DNA from: an uncultured Bacteroidota bacterium
Lineage (GTDB): Bacteria > Bacteroidota > Bacteroidia > Chitinophagales > Chitinophagaceae
NCBI GenBank assembly: GCA_903824665.1
Contig: CAIJXT010000030.1
Location: 62,001-126,000, forward strand
Length of the DNA stretch: 64,000 nucleotides
Reading direction: 5' to 3'
Shown: positions 33,249-41,431 of the stretch, in pieces
Position numbering within the stretch: position 1 is the first letter of the stretch
Layout: every line of letters begins with the position of its first letter
Program-made: the position numbers and the translations under genes
Notes under the pieces: generated by a model
Told to the model about the DNA's origin: nothing
Seen by the model: the letters and a program-made list of their open reading frames with translations, nothing else
The model's database searches: none

Positions 33249-34748
33249 TCAGGCCTGCACCCATGGCTGCAGTGCATCCGCTATTTTACGGTCATTACCC
33301 AGTCTGGGCACCTTGTTCTGGCCGCCCAGCTTGCCTATCGATTTCATGTATTCTATGAAGGCGTTTTTCTGCATCACGCTTATCTTCAGCGGTTGCAGTA
33401 TGCCGCCCGCCATCAGGTCTTCGTAATAGATGTTTTTCGTGCGCAGATAGTTGTTCACAGTTGTCGCAAATGCAGTCATATCAGCCGGCATCGTTTCAAA
33501 CTCTACAAACCACTCGTGGTAGGGCAGGCCTGCAGCCACCTGTATGGCCGGCGCTATAGTAAACTCTGTTATCTGCACACCATGGTCTTTAGACGCGTTC
33601 ATCATGGCATACTCTACTTCTTCCCCTATCACGTGTTCGCCAAAGGCAGATATAAAATGTTTGATGCGGCCGGTAACAACCAGTCGGTATGGGTCTGTAC
33701 TCACAAACCGCACAGTGTCCCCTATGCTATATCCCCACAGGCCTGCATCTGTACTTACGATCAGTGCATAATTTTCTCCCACCTTCACCTGCCCCAGCGA
33801 CAGTCGTGTCGGGTTTTCATGGTGTATTTCACCGGCCGGTATGAATTCGTAAAAAATGCCGGCATTGGTATTCAGCAGCAAGCCCTCGCCACCTATCACA
33901 TCCTGAAAAGCAAAGAAACCTTCCGATGCCGGAAATGTTTCTATCATATCCACCGCGCCGCCCAGGCTATCCAGCAGCCGTGCTTTGTAGGGCTCAAAGT
34001 TCACACCGCCATGCACTATTACCTGTAGCTTTGGGAACAGCTCTTTTATTTTTTTGCCCTCATTGCGTGCCGATAGCCATTCAAAGTACATCTGCATCCA
34101 CGGCGGTATGCCGCTTATCAGCGTCATGTTTTCATTCATCGTTTCCTGCACTATCTTGTCCAGCTTCACCTCCCAGTCTTCTATACAGTTGGTCTCGTAC
34201 GATGGTAGCTGGTTGCCGCGCAGATAGCGGGGTATAAAGTGATTCACTATACCGCTCAGCCTGCCCGTAGGCACACCGCCCACACGCTCCAGTTCGGGCG
34301 AGCCCGAGAGGAATATCATTTTGCCATCAGCAAACGAAGTATTGCCGCTTTCGGCCATGTAGCACAGCAGCGCATCGCGTGCACCGTTTATATGGTTGCT
34401 GATAGACTCCTTCGAGATTGGTATATACTTTACACCGCTTGTGGTACCAGATGTTTTGGCAAAGTAGATCGGGCGTCCTTTCCACAGCACATTCTGCTCT
34501 CCTTCCTTTATTTTATTTATGTAGGGTACAAATGCTTCGTAATCCCTTATCGGTACGGCTTTTGCAAAATCATCGTAGGTCTTCACCTGTTGCATACCAT
34601 GCTCCTTCCCAAACAATGTACGGCTGCCGTTTTTCAAAAGATATTGCAATACTGCCTGCTGGTCTGCAACTGCGGTAGCCATGCCTTTTCGCACTCTGGA
34701 GTGTACCATGGAGGCGTAAGGCCGCGCCAGGAAAGATTTTATTTTCAT
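33249..34748 (-). CDS. GH3 auxin-responsive promoter family protein
   Basis: 499 aa. The bacterial GH3-like acyl-adenylate-forming family: 'YFAKTSGTTSGVKYIPIS' is the phosphate-binding loop, 'LISGIPPWMQMYFEW' and 'GGVNFEPY' follow, then 'FPASEGFFAFQD' and the C-terminal hinge 'DTVRFVSTDPYRLVVTGRIKHFISAFGEHV'. Plant members conjugate amino acids to hormones; bacterial substrates are unknown. Convergent with the VWA gene, 13 bp between stops. Confidence 0.92.
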   Translation of the reverse strand: MKIKSFLARPYASMVHSRVRKGMATAVADQQAVLQYLLKNGSRTLFGKEHGMQQVKTYDDFAKAVPIRDYEAFVPYINKIKEGEQNVLWKGRPIYFAKTSGTTSGVKYIPISKESISNHINGARDALLCYMAESGNTSFADGKMIFLSGSPELERVGGVPTGRLSGIVNHFIPRYLRGNQLPSYETNCIEDWEVKLDKIVQETMNENMTLISGIPPWMQMYFEWLSARNEGKKIKELFPKLQVIVHGGVNFEPYKARLLDSLGGAVDMIETFPASEGFFAFQDVIGGEGLLLNTNAGIFYEFIPAGEIHHENPTRLSLGQVKVGENYALIVSTDAGLWGYSIGDTVRFVSTDPYRLVVTGRIKHFISAFGEHVIGEEVEYAMMNASKDHGVQITEFTIAPAIQVAAGLPYHEWFVEFETMPADMTAFATTVNNYLRTKNIYYEDLMAGGILQPLKISVMQKNAFIEYMKSIGKLGGQNKVPRLGNDRKIADALQPWVQA

Positions 34749-34861
34749 CCGCTACTGTTTCGTTGTCAAAGTTAATAATTAATTTTACCGGGATTGTTAT
34801 AGTTGTGTTGGAGTGCTGGTCTTAACTACAAAAAAAAAAGCCAAGGAATAATAAATTTTTG

Positions 34862-34892
34862 TTGTTTAAAATAAAAAAGTGCTTTACCTTTG
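34862..34892 (+). promoter_or_regulatory. Promoter of rplU-rpmA
   Basis: TTG (34862-34864), a 20-nt spacer and TACCTTTG (34885-34892), a full -33/-7 match. The -7 element ends 21 nt before the L21 ATG and overlaps the track's TTG start, confirming the ATG at 34914. Confidence 0.75.
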
Positions 34893-34913
34893 CCTAAATA
34901 TTTTTGGTATATC

Positions 34914-35213
34914 ATGTTTGCAATAGTAAATATAGCAGGTCAGCAATTCAAAGTAAAGCAGAATGACGAATTGTTTGTGCACCGCCTGGGTGGCAACGCC
35001 GGCGATAAGGTAGAGTTTTCAGACGTGCTCATGGTGAGCAACAATGGCGGTATAACAGTAGGCGGAAACGCTACTAAAATACAGGCAGAAATCCTTGATC
35101 ATCTTAAAGGCGATAAAGTGATTATCTTCAAGAAAAAACGCAGAAAGGGTTACCAGAAAATGAATGGTTTCCGTCAAAGCCTTACTAAGATCAAAATCAA
35201 CGAAATCGCTTAA
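34914..35213 (+). CDS. rplU: 50S ribosomal protein L21
   Basis: 99 aa from the ATG at 34914 ('MFAIVNIAGQQFKVKQ'). The signature 'KKRRKGYQKMNGFRQSLTKIKI' is at the C-terminus. Followed by rpmA after 37 bp, the standard pair. Confidence 0.97.
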   Translation: MFAIVNIAGQQFKVKQNDELFVHRLGGNAGDKVEFSDVLMVSNNGGITVGGNATKIQAEILDHLKGDKVIIFKKKRRKGYQKMNGFRQSLTKIKINEIA

Positions 35214-35250
35214 TTTAAACCGTAATAGTAATTACATTAACTAATAAATA

Positions 35251-35505
35251 ATGGCACATAAAAAAGGGGAAGGCAGTGTAAGGAACGGCCGCGACTCACA
35301 AAGTAAAAGATTAGGTGTTAAGATCTTCGGCGGACAGCCGGCTATCTCAGGGAATATTATCCTCCGCCAGCGTGGCACGGTATATCATCCCGGCACTAAC
35401 GTAGGACTTGGAAAGGACTTTACAATATTCGCACTTACAGACGGTATCGTAGAATTTCGCAAGACAAGGACAAAAACATTAGTATCAATAAACGCAGTTA
35501 ACTAA
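35251..35505 (+). CDS. rpmA: 50S ribosomal protein L27
   Basis: 84 aa. It begins '[24 protein letters not shown]' directly, without the cleavable leader seen in Firmicutes, so the flexible N-terminus that reaches the peptidyl transferase centre is exposed from the start. Note 'GEGSVRNG' where most species have 'GGGSTRNG'. A terminator starts 2 bp after the stop. Confidence 0.97.
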   Translation: MAHKKGEGSVRNGRDSQSKRLGVKIFGGQPAISGNIILRQRGTVYHPGTNVGLGKDFTIFALTDGIVEFRKTRTKTLVSINAVN

Positions 35506-35506
35506 G

Positions 35507-35541
35507 AAAATCGCCGAGGACTAACCCCCTACGGCGATTTT
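35507..35541 (+). terminator. Terminator after rpmA
   Basis: 10-bp perfect stem AAAATCGCCG / CGGCGATTTT with a 15-nt loop, directly after the L27 stop. Confidence 0.85.
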
Positions 35542-35581
35542 GCCATATAACGATTTTTGTTTAACCCTTAAATTCACAGTT

Positions 35582-35854
35582 ATGGCAACAGCAAAGAAGG
35601 CGGCCCCTGCTAAAAAAGCAGCACCCGCAAAGAAAGCGGCTCCTGCAAAGAAAGCAGCACCCGCCAAAAAAGCAGCTCCTGCAAAGAAAGCAGCACCTGC
35701 TAAAAAAGCAGCTCCTGCAAAAAAAGCAGCACCTGCTAAAAAGGCGGCTCCTGCTAAGAAAGCAGCAGCAGCTCCAAAAAAAGCAGCAGCTCCTAAAAAG
35801 GTTGCAGCTAAAAAGAATGCTGGCCCTAAAAAGGCAGCCGCTAAAAAGAAGTAA
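35582..35854 (+). CDS. Histone H1-like basic protein made of AAPAKK repeats
   Basis: 90 aa from the ATG at 35582. After 'MATAKK' come nine exact copies of the hexapeptide AAPAKK (nucleotides about 35600-35761, an 18-bp tandem unit), then a looser 'AAAAPKK', 'AAAPKK', 'AAKK' tail. Composition is only Ala, Lys, Pro plus a few Val, Gly and Asn. This matches histone H1 C-terminal-domain-like nucleoid proteins of bacteria, expected to bind DNA or rRNA non-specifically. The tandem unit suggests easy length change by slippage. Own terminator downstream. Confidence 0.88.
   Translation: MATAKKAAPAKKAAPAKKAAPAKKAAPAKKAAPAKKAAPAKKAAPAKKAAPAKKAAPAKKAAAAPKKAAAPKKVAAKKNAGPKKAAAKKK
35600..35761 (+). repeat. 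18-bp tandem repeat array inside the H1-like gene (9 units)
   Basis: Nine in-frame 18-nt units encoding AAPAKK with synonymous differences (GCT/GCA/GCC, AAA/AAG), so the protein repeat is exact while the DNA has drifted slightly. Confidence 0.85.
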
Positions 35855-35873
35855 GATTTATTTTAGCGATCTT

Positions 35874-35905
35874 AAAAAGAGGCTGTTTAGTTACAGCCTC
35901 TTTTT
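35874..35905 (+). terminator. Terminator after the H1-like gene
   Basis: Stem AAAAAGAGGCTGT / ACAGCCTCTTTTT with a 6-nt loop and a T-run. It marks the end of core-like DNA before the accessory island. Confidence 0.9.
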
Positions 35906-35950
35906 TTATGCCCCTACCGCATGATACGCGAAATGCGCCCCTTTTTTGAC

Positions 35951-36007
35951 GGGCCGTAAGGATCAACTTTCGAGTTTCTTTTTGTGGAGGATTTGAAGGC
36001 GATCGAG
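35951..36007 (+). repeat. Imperfect direct repeat, left copy, flanking hicBA
   Basis: GGGCCGTAAGGATCAACTTTCGA followed by TTTTTGTGGAGGATTTGAAGGCGAT recurs at 36603-36656 with few changes (GGGCTGTAAGG, TTTTGTGGCGGATTTGAAGGCGAT). The two copies enclose the HicBA genes. Confidence 0.8.
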
Positions 36008-36081
36008 CTCTTTTGTCCTGTGCGGAAAGCGTGAATCTTTACTTTTTCAGATTATTAGTCTTATTTTTGTAGTAATACAAT

Positions 36082-36309
36082 ATGGAACTTATGGAACAGC
36101 GGATATTGGAAAATGTAGTATGGAAAGAAGGGAAATATTATGTGGCACAGTGTCTTAATATTGATATCTCCAGTTTTGGTGAATCTCGGGAAGAAGCGTT
36201 AACAAACCTTGACGAGGCAATAAATCTATATCTGGAAGACGATGAACATCAGGACATTCAAATCGTAGAGAATCCTGAAATTGTTCATCTTTCTGTAAAA
36301 TATGCCTAA
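36082..36309 (+). CDS. hicB: HicB-family antitoxin
   Basis: 75 aa. Partial RNase-H-like HicB fold: 'VVWKEGKYYVAQCLNIDISSFGESREEALTNLDEAINLYLE' is the standard pattern of these short antitoxins. No DNA-binding domain is seen, so autoregulation would need another part. The gene overlaps hicA by 8 bp, with the antitoxin first, the reverse of the E. coli order but common for this subgroup. It would neutralise the downstream mRNA interferase. Confidence 0.88.
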   Translation: MELMEQRILENVVWKEGKYYVAQCLNIDISSFGESREEALTNLDEAINLYLEDDEHQDIQIVENPEIVHLSVKYA

Positions 36310-36514
36310 ATTATTTTCATCTTTTTACGTGCTCAAAATTCTTGAAGCACATGGCTTTATTTTTGTTTCTCAGAAAGGTAGTCATATTAAGGTCCGAAAA
36401 GAGGGAAATCCGACTTTGACAGTGATTGTACCCGCTGGCCGAAAAGAGATACCTCAGGGAACCATGCGTTCCATACTTCGCCAAAGCCAGCTTACTCTTA
36501 TTGATTTCGAGTAA
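36302..36514 (+). CDS. hicA: HicA-family mRNA interferase toxin
   Basis: 70 aa, double-stranded RNA-binding-like fold. The catalytic histidine lies in 'QKGSHIKVRK', the HicA signature, preceded by 'ILEAHGFIFVS' and followed by 'TVIVPAGRKEIPQGTMRSILRQ'. All key positions look intact, so the toxin is probably active. Part of a type II toxin-antitoxin pair at the left side of the accessory island. Confidence 0.88.
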   Translation: MPKLFSSFYVLKILEAHGFIFVSQKGSHIKVRKEGNPTLTVIVPAGRKEIPQGTMRSILRQSQLTLIDFE

Positions 36515-36973
36515 AGCATTCAAACAAACAACAATCTACACGACCAAACGGGACTTTTCGAACGACAAAACCCGCGTTAGGGGTGGGTTATACATTTTCT
36601 GCGGGCTGTAAGGGACAACTTTCGAACTATTTTGTGGCGGATTTGAAGGCGATTGACGACTTATAAAAAAGAGATACATTTATTGCCCCATCAGAAAACC
36701 TAAAAAACTGAAGATAAATCAGGCTAGAGATATTGCTGGAAAACTTCTCAATGGGAAAGTTGGTATCCAGTCTCCCTGAATGAAAATGGTGTTGTATTAT
36801 TTCGTTGATACTGTAATTCATCGTTCTCACTATACTGGGAGTTCTTTATAATCATCGATTATTCTTCCAACTTTGATCAGCTATAAGTAGTGTTCCGCTG
36901 GATAAATAGAAAAAATCCGCTTAATTTAGTTATTTTGCTAACAAATGCCATAATCATTCCGGCTTTTAATAAA
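36515..36973. other. Non-coding stretch between hicA and the DNA methyltransferase
   Basis: A/T-rich DNA that contains the right copy of the flanking repeat (36603-36656). The longest minus-strand ORF (36627-36830, 67 aa) shows no recognisable domain. I see no transposase or integrase remnant that I can support. Confidence 0.5.
36603..36656 (+). repeat. Imperfect direct repeat, right copy, flanking hicBA
   Basis: Second copy of the element at 35951-36007, same orientation, 650 bp apart. Confidence 0.8.
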
Positions 36974-38050
36974 ATGATTAAAGACTATTCTGTAATTGAC
37001 CTCTTTTGCGGCGTCGGAGGCCTAACGCATGGCCTTGTCAAAGAAGGTTTTACTGTTTCGGCCGGTATTGATTTTGATAACTCTTGTAGATATGCTTTTG
37101 AAACAAACAATAATTCGAAGTTTGTCTATAAAGATGTCACCGAATTGACAACAAAAGAACTAAATTCTCTGTACGCTAAAGGAACAAAAAAAATACTGGT
37201 TGGGTGTGCTCCTTGCCAGCCATTTTCGATTTTTAATCATAAAAGTGAAAAGAGCTTAGAGAAACGTAATGCAGATACAAAATGGCGACTTCTATACTCA
37301 TTTGCTAAATTAATCAAGGAAACCCAACCAGAGATAATTTCCATGGAAAACGTACCTCGGTTAGTTACGTTTGATGAAGGTAAAGTTTTTAAACACTTTG
37401 TTTCAACTCTGGAAAAAAATGGCTACACAGTTTCATGGAATATTGTGAACGCCCAGGACTATGGAATTCCACAAAGGAGAAAAAGGTTGATTTTATTTGG
37501 ATCTAAACACGGCAAAATTGAACTAATCGATAGTTTTATTAAAGATAAAAAGTATGCAACTGTTCGAGACGCAATAGGACACTTACCTAAAGTCGAAGAT
37601 GGAGTGATACCTCAGGATGATCCTTTACATAGGGCTCGAAAATTAACTGACATAAATAAGAGAAGAATTCAAGCTACTAAAGAAGGTGGTTTTTGGCGTG
37701 ATTGGGATAAAAGTCTGTGGCTAGATTGTCACAAAAAAAAGACTGGAAAGAACTTTAATAGTGTTTATGGAAGAATGACTTGGAATGAGGTAGCACCAAC
37801 AATTACAACGTATTGTATAGGATTAAATAATGGACGATTTGGGCATCCCGAGCAGGATCGCGCAATCACTTTAAGAGAGGCTGCTTTGCTACAAAGTTTT
37901 CCACAACAATATAAGTTTATAGACCCCGATGCCCCTTTCAGTGGACAGACAATTGCGCGCCATATTGGTAACGCAGTGCCGGTGACTTTAGGTGTAGTGA
38001 TAGCGAAGAGTATAAAAAAACATCTAAAAAGCATTGGCAAAAACAAATAG
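36974..38050 (+). CDS. DNA (cytosine-5)-methyltransferase
   Basis: 358 aa from the ATG at 36974 ('MIKDYSVIDLFCGVGG'); the track's GTG start adds 28 unlikely residues. C5-methyltransferase motifs in order: I 'DLFCGVGGLTHGL', IV with the catalytic cysteine 'GCAPCQPFS', VI 'SMENVPRLV', VIII 'QRRKRLILFGS', IX 'REAALLQSFP' and X 'IARHIGNAVP'. The target-recognition region (about 235-290) does not tell the site. It opens an overlapping operon with GHKL ATPase, receiver, protease-like and Vsr genes, so it is likely the self-marking part or the parent of a methylation-linked defence module. Codon use is A/T-rich compared with flanking genes. Confidence 0.94.
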   Translation: MIKDYSVIDLFCGVGGLTHGLVKEGFTVSAGIDFDNSCRYAFETNNNSKFVYKDVTELTTKELNSLYAKGTKKILVGCAPCQPFSIFNHKSEKSLEKRNADTKWRLLYSFAKLIKETQPEIISMENVPRLVTFDEGKVFKHFVSTLEKNGYTVSWNIVNAQDYGIPQRRKRLILFGSKHGKIELIDSFIKDKKYATVRDAIGHLPKVEDGVIPQDDPLHRARKLTDINKRRIQATKEGGFWRDWDKSLWLDCHKKKTGKNFNSVYGRMTWNEVAPTITTYCIGLNNGRFGHPEQDRAITLREAALLQSFPQQYKFIDPDAPFSGQTIARHIGNAVPVTLGVVIAKSIKKHLKSIGKNK

Positions 38051-40181
38051 AACAAAAGAAAATGATTCTTTACGCTGGCGCTTCGACGTCAACGCGTTTC
38101 GCCTATTAGGTCGAGAGTTAATTACAGATAGGATTACTGCTGTTTACGAACTTGTAAAGAATTGTTATGATGCCAATGCAACAGAAGTGACTATTGACTT
38201 TGTCAACGTTAATTCCGACCTTCCAACCAAGCAAATTATTATCTCTGACAATGGCCAGGGGATGACTTTTGATGATATCAAAAACAAATGGATGGTAGTC
38301 GGTACAAACAACAAACGACTAGCACTGTATTCACCAGTTCCCTTTAAAAGACGCTATGTTGGTGAAAAGGGTATAGGTAGGTTCGCTGTTGACAAATTAG
38401 GATCAAAATTATTGATAAAAACAAAAACTAGGGGAACAACACAGGAACTATTTGTTCGCATCGATTGGGATGAGTATCAAAAGCAATCAGTAACATCAAA
38501 GGCAGAACAGCTGTCATTGTTCACAGAGGTTGAAAATAAATTCTATTACGAGATTGCCGAAAAGAGTATCCACGGTACAGCGTTACAGATTAGTAATGTT
38601 AGCGAACTATGGACGGAGGATGATTTAGAAAGGCTATATAAAGAGCTGTCAAAATTAATTTCGCCATTTTATCCTATCAACCCCCCATTTGAAATATTTC
38701 TTAACTCAAATGAATATCCTGAATACAAGGCTAAACGTGTAAAGCCCGATCCAGTAAAGTTCTATTCGCATCATGCAGAGATAGGGTACGATTTAGAAAC
38801 TAAGAAACAACAATCTTTGAGATTTGATTCAAAGCAAGGTAAGATTGTCACAGATTGGATAGACATGAAGGCCTTTGGCCCTGTGGCGCTAAAAATATTC
38901 TATTTTGATGATGCAGCAAAAAAAAGATATAATCTAGCGTATAAAAATGACGACACTCGTATTGATGGGATGAAAATATACCGTGATGGAGTTATTGCGA
39001 CTCCGTTTGCTGAGTACCATTCTAGCTTAGATCATAAACGAGATATTTTAGGTATTGATAAACGCAGATATGGCTCAGCATTTGATAAAGTGAGCACTCG
39101 GGAAATTATTGGAGTGCTTGACATAAAACAGGAACTTAATCCAAAAATTATTGATGCGACTAATCGGCAAGATTTCATTGACAATACGGAATACCGACAA
39201 CTCAAAGAGTTTATAATTGAGCAAATAGATGTTTTTGGGAAATTAAAAATATTCAAACGTGAGTCTAAAAAAACTGTTGTTCAAAAGGAACTTCAGAAAG
39301 CCGAGAGAGAGGTCGATAATTTTTCAACAGCAATTGACGAAATAGAGCGCGAACTTGTAAAAGAAAAGCCCCAATTAAAAGATACTCTCCAACCGCTAAA
39401 AGAGCAGGTAAAAACATTAAAGTCTACTATTAGTCAAAGTCTAAGCGAGCAAAAAAAATATCAACGTGACGTCATTCGCAAGGAGAATATCTATCTGAGT
39501 TTGATGTCACTACAGGATTATGCATCAAACATTTCGCATGCGATAAGGACATCATTGGGTAAGATTAAACGAATGGCTGAATTTTTCAACCTGCGTTTTC
39601 CTAATCCCAAGTTGGATAAATACTTTGTAGAATATGCACGACTTATTAATGAAGAAATGGACACCTTGATAAAGGTGACAGATTTCATGCTAAGTTATGC
39701 AAGTTCAGAAACTGAATTTGATGATTTCAGTATCAAGGATATGCTTTCTGAATTGCTTTTTCACGCCTACCTTCAAACCTTTGAAGATGAAAACATTCTT
39801 GTTGAAGTCGATTTTAAGGACGATTTTATCATTAATGGCAACAAAAAATTTTTACAAGACATTTTCCAAAATCTAATATCAAATTCTATTAAGGCATTGA
39901 AAGGTAGAGAAAACAAAAAAATTAGATGTTCAGCGTTTTTAGATGATGATAACTTTACCTTGTACTTTTCAGACAATGGCACAGGGATAAAAATTGGTGA
40001 TGAAAAATGGATTTTTGGTTTATATAACACTCGCACTGCTGAGCAAGGGGGATCTGGAATTGGACTATATATTGTTGAGAAGAGAATTGAAGCATTGAAA
40101 GGGACCATAGAAGTTATTGAAAACCAACTTGGGCCGACTGGCGCTACTTTCAAAATAAAGTTACCTTTTAATAAAAAATAA
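38034..40181 (+). CDS. Double-GHKL ATPase: N-terminal Hsp90/MORC-like plus C-terminal histidine-kinase-like
   Basis: 715 aa from a TTG that overlaps the methyltransferase stop by 17 bp. The N-terminal ATPase has N-box 'ELVKNCYDANAT', G1 'DNGQGM' and lid 'GEKGIGRFAVDKLG', as in Hsp90/MutL/MORC proteins. A coiled coil (about residues 415-485, 'ELQKAEREVDNFSTAIDEIEREL') leads to an H-box-like helix with His502 ('ISHAIRTSLGKIK') and a second ATPase with 'FQNLISNSIKAL', 'DNGTGI' (Asp647) and 'GSGIGLYIV'. There is no membrane segment, so it is a cytosolic sensor. With the receiver gene next to it, it may phosphorylate that protein. GHKL ATPases next to methyltransferase and Vsr genes are known from restriction-type loci. 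Confidence 0.88.
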   Translation: MAKTNRTKENDSLRWRFDVNAFRLLGRELITDRITAVYELVKNCYDANATEVTIDFVNVNSDLPTKQIIISDNGQGMTFDDIKNKWMVVGTNNKRLALYSPVPFKRRYVGEKGIGRFAVDKLGSKLLIKTKTRGTTQELFVRIDWDEYQKQSVTSKAEQLSLFTEVENKFYYEIAEKSIHGTALQISNVSELWTEDDLERLYKELSKLISPFYPINPPFEIFLNSNEYPEYKAKRVKPDPVKFYSHHAEIGYDLETKKQQSLRFDSKQGKIVTDWIDMKAFGPVALKIFYFDDAAKKRYNLAYKNDDTRIDGMKIYRDGVIATPFAEYHSSLDHKRDILGIDKRRYGSAFDKVSTREIIGVLDIKQELNPKIIDATNRQDFIDNTEYRQLKEFIIEQIDVFGKLKIFKRESKKTVVQKELQKAEREVDNFSTAIDEIERELVKEKPQLKDTLQPLKEQVKTLKSTISQSLSEQKKYQRDVIRKENIYLSLMSLQDYASNISHAIRTSLGKIKRMAEFFNLRFPNPKLDKYFVEYARLINEEMDTLIKVTDFMLSYASSETEFDDFSIKDMLSELLFHAYLQTFEDENILVEVDFKDDFIINGNKKFLQDIFQNLISNSIKALKGRENKKIRCSAFLDDDNFTLYFSDNGTGIKIGDEKWIFGLYNTRTAEQGGSGIGLYIVEKRIEALKGTIEVIENQLGPTGATFKIKLPFNKK

Positions 40182-40804
40182 TGGCAAATAGTCTATTTAA
40201 AATTGTTGTAATCCACGATGGGCTGACCTCGAATGATGATCCGCTGCTAGTAGAATTAAGGTTAAATTTTGGAGAAGATTCTGTTGAACGGTTTGAGAAT
40301 TCCAATCAAGGTCTCCAGTACGTTTTAGATCATTTGGCACAGAAAATGGTGGTCCTGTTGGACATCAACTTCAGCCATGGTGAACTTTCTGGGGTACAAG
40401 TTTTTGAGGACATTAAGAAACGTACAGCACTTGTTCAGGTGATTATGATTACAGCTAGGTTACTTAGTGAAATTGGACACGAAGATTTAATTAGAATGAT
40501 CAACCACGATGCATTCGCAATTGAAAATGTCTTCAGCTCGCAGAAAATTGTTGGGCTTGTTTCCGCAGCGTTGCATAAAATGGAAGTGAGGGTAGATAGT
40601 GCGCTTGAGCAGTGGATTTCATCTCATTCAGATGAGGAACAAAATCAACCGTATTTAACAACTAGAAATGGGAAAGTTTATACTTTAAAACAAATATTGG
40701 AAGAAATTCGTCAACAAACTCCATATGGTCGGGATATGGAGAAAAAAATACTATTACTCGCCATAGATTTATTGACACGAGGGAAAAAGAAAATTGATGA
40801 TTAA
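40181..40804 (+). CDS. Receiver-domain protein with C-terminal helical extension, no DNA-binding domain
   Basis: 207 aa; start overlaps the ATPase stop as TAATG. Residues 5-130 look like a response-regulator receiver: 'KIVVIHDG' (acidic site near Asp13), phospho-acceptor Asp61 in 'VVLLDINF', and 'VIMITA' with the Thr position. The usual final Lys-Pro is not obvious, so the domain is somewhat diverged. The C-terminal 60 residues ('LKQILEEIRQQTPYGRDMEKKILLLAIDLLTRG') form a short helical module instead of a helix-turn-helix. It would therefore act by protein contact, most simply on the protease-like protein encoded next. Confidence 0.8.
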   Translation: MANSLFKIVVIHDGLTSNDDPLLVELRLNFGEDSVERFENSNQGLQYVLDHLAQKMVVLLDINFSHGELSGVQVFEDIKKRTALVQVIMITARLLSEIGHEDLIRMINHDAFAIENVFSSQKIVGLVSAALHKMEVRVDSALEQWISSHSDEEQNQPYLTTRNGKVYTLKQILEEIRQQTPYGRDMEKKILLLAIDLLTRGKKKIDD

Positions 40805-41429
40805 CATTGATATAGCATTTGATAATGGCGATGTAGGACTAGGTGATTACTTTGAGCAAAGCAAGATCGACCTGGTTTCGTTTGTACATGCAACCCGTAA
40901 TGACCATCTTATAAATGAGATTCCTGGGCCTAGATGCAATCAAGCATATATAGATTTGAGGGTACCTGCAATTAATGGTGGCAATTTTTTGTTCGTATGC
41001 TACTCTCATGGAAAGGAGGATTCTTTAACAGCTAACGGCGACTTTTACATAAAAAAGGACGTCAACTGTGAACTTTTTATTAACTCCTTTTTTTATTCTA
41101 TGAGCTGCCTTACAGCAAAGGAATTAGGTGTCAGCCTGCTCGGTAAAGGTTGTCATGTTTTTATCGGATTTAAAGAAGAAGCGGGTGCTTTTCTTGGTGC
41201 CTATCAGTCAATGTCCATTGCCTGTGACAATTTTGCAATAAAAAAATTTGTTGAAGGGTATTCCATAGGAGAGTCTGTGGCTTTAATGAAACAAAATTAT
41301 ACTCGGCAAATCGACGTTCTCGAAAATGATGGCGAGCCTATGCTTGCTGCCGAGTTACGTGCAAATCGTGACGCGTTATGGTTTGACGGCGATAGAAATC
41401 TGACTATTGATCAATTTGCTATTAATTAA
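40797..41429 (+). CDS. Caspase/CHAT-like (clan CD) protease candidate
   Basis: 210 aa from the ATG at 40797, overlapping the receiver gene by 8 bp. It has the clan CD layout: strand then His71 in 'FLFVCYSHGKE', strand then Cys104 in 'FYSMSCLTAKELG', then 'LLGKGCHVFIGF', which parallels the 'll..Ga..viG' segment of CHAT and gingipain-like domains. No signal peptide or membrane span, so it should act in the cytosol. In bacterial defence loci such proteases cleave partner proteins or kill the host cell. Here it is the likely effector; substrate unknown. The assignment rests on motif reading only. Confidence 0.65.
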   Translation: MINIDIAFDNGDVGLGDYFEQSKIDLVSFVHATRNDHLINEIPGPRCNQAYIDLRVPAINGGNFLFVCYSHGKEDSLTANGDFYIKKDVNCELFINSFFYSMSCLTAKELGVSLLGKGCHVFIGFKEEAGAFLGAYQSMSIACDNFAIKKFVEGYSIGESVALMKQNYTRQIDVLENDGEPMLAAELRANRDALWFDGDRNLTIDQFAIN

Positions 41430-41431
41430 CG

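Noticed and set aside
35600-35761. Tandem 18-bp repeats as a possible CRISPR array
   Set aside because: There are no spacers, and the units are in-frame codons for AAPAKK.
36627-36830. 67-aa minus-strand ORF between hicA and the methyltransferase
   Set aside because: No recognisable domain, overlaps the repeat copy, and no neighbour supports it; a transposase remnant could not be shown.
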